Positions 6,390 to 9,453 of a DNA stretch of 9,453 bases are shown here, one piece after another; position 1 is the first letter of the stretch; each line of letters starts with the position of its first letter. The notes beneath the pieces are model-generated. The model worked only from the letters and a program-made list of their open reading frames with translations. It was not told the origin of the DNA and searched no databases. This DNA is from Candidatus Krumholzibacteriia bacterium. GTDB lineage: Bacteria; Krumholzibacteriota; Krumholzibacteriia; Krumholzibacteriales; Krumholzibacteriaceae. Both the position numbers and the translations under genes were made by a program. The stretch is taken from NCBI GenBank assembly GCA_028706585.1, contig JAQTVX010000062.1:1-9453 (forward strand), in the 5' to 3' direction.

Positions 6390-7799
6390 ATGGTAACCGA
6401 ATACACGACCATCCGCGAGATTGCAGGTCCCCTTATCCTTCTCGACAGGGTCGATCACGCGACCTTCGAGGAGCTCGTCGAGGTCGAGCTTCCCGGCGGG
6501 GAGCTCCGCCGCGGAAAGGTGCTCGAAATCGACAGGGACAGGGTTCTGATCCAGCTCTTCGAAGGAACGCGCGGGGTCGACGTCGCGAAGACGAAGGTGA
6601 GGTTCCTCGGGAGGGGTCTGGAGCTCGCCGTATCCCCGGACATCCTCGGCCGGATCTTCAACGGCCTGGGGCTTCCGATCGACGATGGACCGCGGATCAT
6701 CCCGGAGAAGAGGCTGGACATCAACGGAAATCCGATCAATCCCTACGCGCGCATTTACCCGAAGGAGTTCATCCAAACGGGCGTATCGGCGATCGACGGG
6801 CTCAATACCCTCGTGCGCGGGCAGAAGCTCCCGATTTTCTCCGGCTTCGGGTTGCCGCACTCGGAGCTCGCGGCCCAGATAGCGCGCCAGGCGACCGTTC
6901 TGGGCAAGGGGGAGGCCTTCGCAATCGTCTTCGCCGCGATGGGCATCACCTTCGAGGAGGCGAACTACTTCATCCGCGATTTCCAGGAAACGGGAGCGAT
7001 GGAACGCGTCGTCCTCTTCATCAACCTGGCGAACGATCCGACGATCGAGCGCATAGCCACGCCCCGAAGCGCGCTCACCGCCGCCGAGTATCTGGCTTTC
7101 GAGCGGGGGATGCACGTGCTCGTCATCATGACCGATATGACGAACTACTGCGAGGCGCTCCGCGAGGTGTCCGTCGCGCGCAAGGAGATCCCCGGACGCC
7201 GCGGCTATCCGGGCTATCTCTATACCGACCTCGCCACGATCTACGAGCGCGCGGGGCTGCTCAAGGGGAAGAAACCGGGGGAAGTGCTGGAGGGATCGAT
7301 CACCCAGATCCCCGTCCTCTCGATGCCCGACGACGACAAGACTCATCCGATCCCGGACCTGACGGGCTACATCACGGAGGGGCAGATCATCCTCGATCGC
7401 TCGCTGCACCGCAAGGGAATCTACCCGCCGATCAACGTGCTTCCGAGCCTCTCGCGTCTCCGAGATAAGGGCATCGGCGCCGGCAGGACGCGCGAGGATC
7501 ACGCGCAGATCGCCAATCAGCTTTTCGCCTCGTACGCCCGGAGCAAGGAAGTCGAGGAGCTCGCCGTGGTGCTGGGCGAGGCGGCCCTCACCGATACGGA
7601 CAAGGCCTTCAAGGCCTTCGGCGAGGCGTTCGAGCGGAACTTCGTCCAGCAGAATGTTCATGAGAACCGTCCGATCGAGCAGACGCTCGGGCTTGGGTGG
7701 GATCTTCTCACGAAGATACCGCGAACGGAGATCAAACGCATAAAGGATGAGTTCGTCGAACGGTATCTGCCGAAAGTCGAGGCCGAGAGCGCGAAATGA
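6390..7799 (+). CDS. atpB: V/A-type ATPase non-catalytic subunit B
   Basis: This 469-residue protein is the regulatory, non-catalytic partner of A in the A3B3 head. It opens EYTTIREIAGPLILLDRVDH. It lacks a P-loop, as expected for the family, and has SGFGLPHSELAAQIARQA (from S151) in its place; the usual residue at F153 is serine. The ATPase alpha/beta signature is intact as PPINVLPSLS. Right after it, R356 in SLSRLRDKG is the likely arginine finger that reaches into the catalytic site of A. ATG 6390 is chosen because GAGGAG (6377-6382), within the last codons of subunit A, lies 7 nt upstream. The frame runs further up to 6327, but that would add 21 residues unlike the family. It overlaps subunit D by 4 nt. 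Confidence 0.97.
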   Translation: MVTEYTTIREIAGPLILLDRVDHATFEELVEVELPGGELRRGKVLEIDRDRVLIQLFEGTRGVDVAKTKVRFLGRGLELAVSPDILGRIFNGLGLPIDDGPRIIPEKRLDINGNPINPYARIYPKEFIQTGVSAIDGLNTLVRGQKLPIFSGFGLPHSELAAQIARQATVLGKGEAFAIVFAAMGITFEEANYFIRDFQETGAMERVVLFINLANDPTIERIATPRSALTAAEYLAFERGMHVLVIMTDMTNYCEALREVSVARKEIPGRRGYPGYLYTDLATIYERAGLLKGKKPGEVLEGSITQIPVLSMPDDDKTHPIPDLTGYITEGQIILDRSLHRKGIYPPINVLPSLSRLRDKGIGAGRTREDHAQIANQLFASYARSKEVEELAVVLGEAALTDTDKAFKAFGEAFERNFVQQNVHENRPIEQTLGLGWDLLTKIPRTEIKRIKDEFVERYLPKVEAESAK

Positions 7800-8428
7800 G
7801 CATCAAAGCCAACCCGAACCGGATGATGCTCGTGCGCCTGAAGCGCCGCCTCGAGCTTGCGCGGCGCGGCCACAAGCTCCTCAAGAACAAACAGGAGAAG
7901 CTCATGCAGAACTTCTTCGCGCTCGTGGATGAGACGACGGACCTGCGTTCCCGCGTCGAGACGGCATTTCTGGCGATCGGCGCCAGCTATCTGGAGGGAA
8001 GGGCCTCGACAGACCGGCAGGCGCTCGAGGATGCGCTCGAGCTCACCACGAAGGCAGGCTCGCTTGATGTCGATGAGCGCCATGAAATGAACATCACGAG
8101 CCTCGATTTCACCTTCACGGTCCCGGAGCGGGATCCCGCCTATCGCCTCTCCGCCACATCGGCCGAGCTGGACGCCGCTTTCGAAAAGCTCCTGGCTTCG
8201 TTCCCGGAGCTCTTGACCCTTGTCGGGAGAGAGAATACGGTCTTTCGTATGGCTGAAGAGCTCGAGAAGACCAGGCGCCGGGTGAACGCCCTCGAATACG
8301 TGCTCATCCCCGACCTAGAAGAGGTTATCAGGAGCATCGCCGACAAGCTGGGCGAGCAGGAACGGGCAAATCAGATACGTCTGATGAAGATCAAGGACAT
8401 GGTGAAGGAGCGCGGCAAGAAGGTCTGA
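7796..8428 (+). CDS. atpD: V/A-type ATPase subunit D (central rotor shaft)
   Basis: This 210-residue protein is the shaft that turns inside the A3B3 head, equivalent in role to F-type gamma. Both family landmarks are present: the N-terminal helix NPNRMMLVRLKRRLELARRG followed by HKLLKNKQEKL, and the C-terminal helix EELEKTRRRVNALEYVLIP followed by RLMKIKDMV near the end. The two long helices would form the antiparallel coiled coil, with a smaller variable section (about 75-140) between them. Its ATG overlaps the TGA of subunit B in the sequence ATGA, so translation is probably coupled. It is the last gene of the ATPase unit; a 215-bp non-coding stretch follows. Confidence 0.97.
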   Translation: MSIKANPNRMMLVRLKRRLELARRGHKLLKNKQEKLMQNFFALVDETTDLRSRVETAFLAIGASYLEGRASTDRQALEDALELTTKAGSLDVDERHEMNITSLDFTFTVPERDPAYRLSATSAELDAAFEKLLASFPELLTLVGRENTVFRMAEELEKTRRRVNALEYVLIPDLEEVIRSIADKLGEQERANQIRLMKIKDMVKERGKKV

Positions 8429-8472
8429 AGAATCCTGCGGCGGAGCCCTCCTGGCGTCACGAATAACTCCGG

Positions 8473-8487
8473 GTCAAATTTGTTGAC
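8473..8487. promoter_or_regulatory. Short palindrome overlapping the -35 box, possible operator or hairpin
   Basis: GTCAA (8473-8477) and TTGAC (8483-8487) form perfect 5-bp arms around ATTTG. The right arm covers most of the -35 hexamer. An outer pair, CCGG 8469-8472 with CCGG 8496-8499, could extend it with a bulge, and a T-rich stretch (8502-8516) follows. The element could therefore be an operator or the terminator of the ATPase operon. I see no better terminator between 8429 and 8470. Short arms make chance a real option. Confidence 0.3.
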
Positions 8488-8511
8488 ACACCTCCCCGGG
8501 CTTTATATATT
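8483..8511 (+). promoter_or_regulatory. Sigma70-type promoter for the receptor gene
   Basis: A perfect -35 box TTGACA (8483-8488) is followed by exactly 17 bp and the -10 box TATATT (8506-8511, five of six matches to TATAAT). Transcription would start near 8518, giving a leader of about 125 nt before ATG 8644. The site lies in a local AT-rich patch of otherwise GC-rich DNA. Because uncultured phyla may use diverged promoter rules (Bacteroidota differ, for instance), the match to the classical consensus is suggestive rather than decisive. Confidence 0.6.
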
Positions 8512-8579
8512 TTTATCGGAATCTTGCACGAATTGCGCGAACAGAACGAGACCCGACACCTTACGCATTTCTCCCGTCC

Positions 8580-8602
8580 GCTCTCATAGATAGAGGGAGA
8601 GC
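8580..8602 (+). other. Weak hairpin in the receptor gene leader
   Basis: GCTCTC (8580-8585) can pair with GAGAGC (8597-8602) around an 11-nt loop. It sits about 30 nt before the ribosome-binding site. No known riboswitch or leader family is recognised, and the rest of the leader shows no clear structure. Confidence 0.2.
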
Positions 8603-8630
8603 AGCGGTTTGGATTGAGGCGCCTTTTCGC

Positions 8631-8636
8631 AAGGAG
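8631..8636 (+). promoter_or_regulatory. Ribosome-binding site of the receptor gene
   Basis: AAGGAG lies 7 nt before ATG 8644. This decides the start in favour of 8644, and against a TTG at 8614 in the same frame and the ATG at 8723 in the frame of the mature protein, which lacks a comparable site. Confidence 0.7.
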
Positions 8637-8643
8637 TGGAATA

Positions 8644-9453
8644 ATGAAACGTCGTTATGGGTCGCCGGCATTGATCGGGGTGCTGGCCGTTGCGCTGGTA
8701 CTGCTCATCATGCCATTTGCGAATGCATTCGCCCAGTGGACACATTGTCGGAAAGGTGACCGATTCCAAGACGGGGGAGTCGCTCGCCTTTGCGAACGTC
8801 GGGATATTGGGTGGGGGGAACATGGGGGCGATGACCCTGAACGACGGCAAGTATAGGATTTCGGGCGTCCCCGTGGGCACGTACACGATAAAGGCGATGA
8901 TGATGGGTTACAAGTCGGCGGAGAAGACCGGTGTGGTGGTGAACGCGGGAGCCGATATCGAGGTTGATTTCCAGCTCGTGGAGACCATCGTCACGCAAAC
9001 GCAGGAAATCGTCGTAGAGGCGGAGATTCCCCAGATCAACACGACGTCGAGCGACGTGCGCCAGCGCGTTACGAGCGATCAGATGAAGGAGCTCCCCGTC
9101 GACGGCGTGGTCGAGGCCGTGGCGCTCAAGAGCGGTATCGTCAAGACGGGAGACGACCTGCACGTCCGCGGCGGCCGCTCGGGGGAAGTTCAAATGCAGA
9201 TCGACGGCGTTCCCGTCAATGACCCGCTCGGAGGAGGCTCGATCTCGGTCGGTCTCCTCGGAACGGACCAGAGCGAGGTCATCACGGGCGGCATGGACGC
9301 CGAGTACGGCAACGCGCAGTCGGCGATCATCAACGTGAACACCCGCGAAGGGGGAAAGAGCTTCGAGGGCCAGGTCCGGTACATGACCGATGATTTCGGA
9401 CGCTCCGACAAGACGTATACCAACTATGACCGGTTCAGCATCGGTTTCGGCGG
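8644..9453 (+). CDS. TonB-dependent outer-membrane receptor, N-terminal part, with an apparent frameshift (partial)
   Basis: The first 31 codons (8644-8736) encode a clear Sec signal peptide: MKRRYGS, a hydrophobic core, and a cleavage site at AFA-Q. From 8738 the protein continues in the next frame as GHIVGKVTDSKTGESLAFAN, and stays open to the window end (about 239 residues). Residues from there to about base 8995 match a carboxypeptidase-regulatory-like beta-sandwich (NDGKYRISGVPVGTYTIKA). A TonB-box-like QEIVVEAE follows, then a plug domain with HVRGGRSGEVQMQIDGVPV and GGMDAEYGNAQSA. The beta-barrel lies beyond the window. The role would be TonB-driven import, or export and assembly as in SusC-like relatives; the substrate cannot be told. 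Unshifted, the signal-peptide frame stops at 8854-8856. One extra base at 8737, or two lost there, would explain the break. It has its own promoter and is not part of the ATPase operon. Confidence 0.85.

Noticed and set aside
4130..6412. Open frame of 760 codons on the - strand, opposite subunits F and A
   Set aside because: The + strand carries two intact, highly conserved ATPase genes here. The - strand product is rich in Arg, Leu, His and Asp without domain patterns, which is typical of antisense frames in GC-rich genes.
6345..7661. Open frame of 438 codons on the - strand, opposite subunit B
   Set aside because: Antisense shadow of a conserved gene, with the same low-information composition and no plausible ribosome-binding site or family motif.
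8429..8470. Intrinsic terminator directly after subunit D
   Set aside because: GGAG and CTCC are only 2 nt apart and no stable stem followed by a T run is present, so no terminator is called here.
8723..8737. ATG 8723 as the true start of the receptor
   Set aside because: It is in the frame of the mature protein but would remove the signal peptide, has no good ribosome-binding site, and lies inside a well-formed signal-peptide coding stretch.
8584..8886. Open frame of 100 codons on the - strand over the receptor start
   Set aside because: It covers the receptor's leader, signal peptide and first domain, and its product has no recognisable features.

Overview
This window is almost entirely one operon for a bacterial V/A-type rotary ATPase, followed by the first part of a TonB-dependent outer-membrane receptor gene. 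All genes lie on the + strand. I found no RNA gene, CRISPR array, insertion sequence or other mobile element.

Layout: the last 22 codons of an upstream gene, probably peripheral-stalk subunit H/G (1-71); subunit I (119-2092); subunit K, the rotor ring (2106-2576); subunit E (2608-3198); subunit C (3220-4185); subunit F (4206-4550); catalytic subunit A (4601-6385); non-catalytic subunit B (6390-7799); subunit D (7796-8428). Gaps are 4 to 50 bp and B/D overlap by 4 nt, so this reads as a single transcription unit. The order (H)-I-K-E-C-F-A-B-D is the one known from Thermus and many archaea. It differs from the shorter arrangement of chlamydiae and spirochaetes. A and B form the hexameric head with the catalytic sites. 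D, F and C form the central rotor and its socket. E with H forms the peripheral stalks. I and the K ring carry the ions across the membrane. Subunit K keeps every residue that binds sodium in the Enterococcus hirae ring, so a Na+-coupled enzyme is the best sequence-based guess.

The 215-bp stretch from 8429 to 8643 is AT-richer than its surroundings. It holds a strong sigma70-like promoter (TTGACA, 17-bp spacer, TATATT), with a small palindrome over the -35 box, and a leader of about 125 nt with a good ribosome-binding site. The next gene (8644 to the window end) encodes a signal peptide, a carboxypeptidase-regulatory-like beta-sandwich and a TonB-dependent plug domain. The signal peptide is in a different reading frame from the rest, which implies a frameshift near 8737.

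Organism: the DNA is GC-rich. A TonB-dependent receptor with a signal peptide means a diderm bacterium. The receptor type (beta-sandwich, plug with a VRGGR...IDGVPV...AEYGNAQS pattern) is common in FCB-group and neighbouring uncultured phyla such as Krumholzibacteriota, Eisenbacteria, Latescibacteria and KSB1. This placement is an inference from memory of the family, not a search result.

Nothing here looks like a wholly new system. The points most worth a second look are the Na+ signature in a diderm with an archaeal-order V-ATPase, and the frameshift in the receptor gene.
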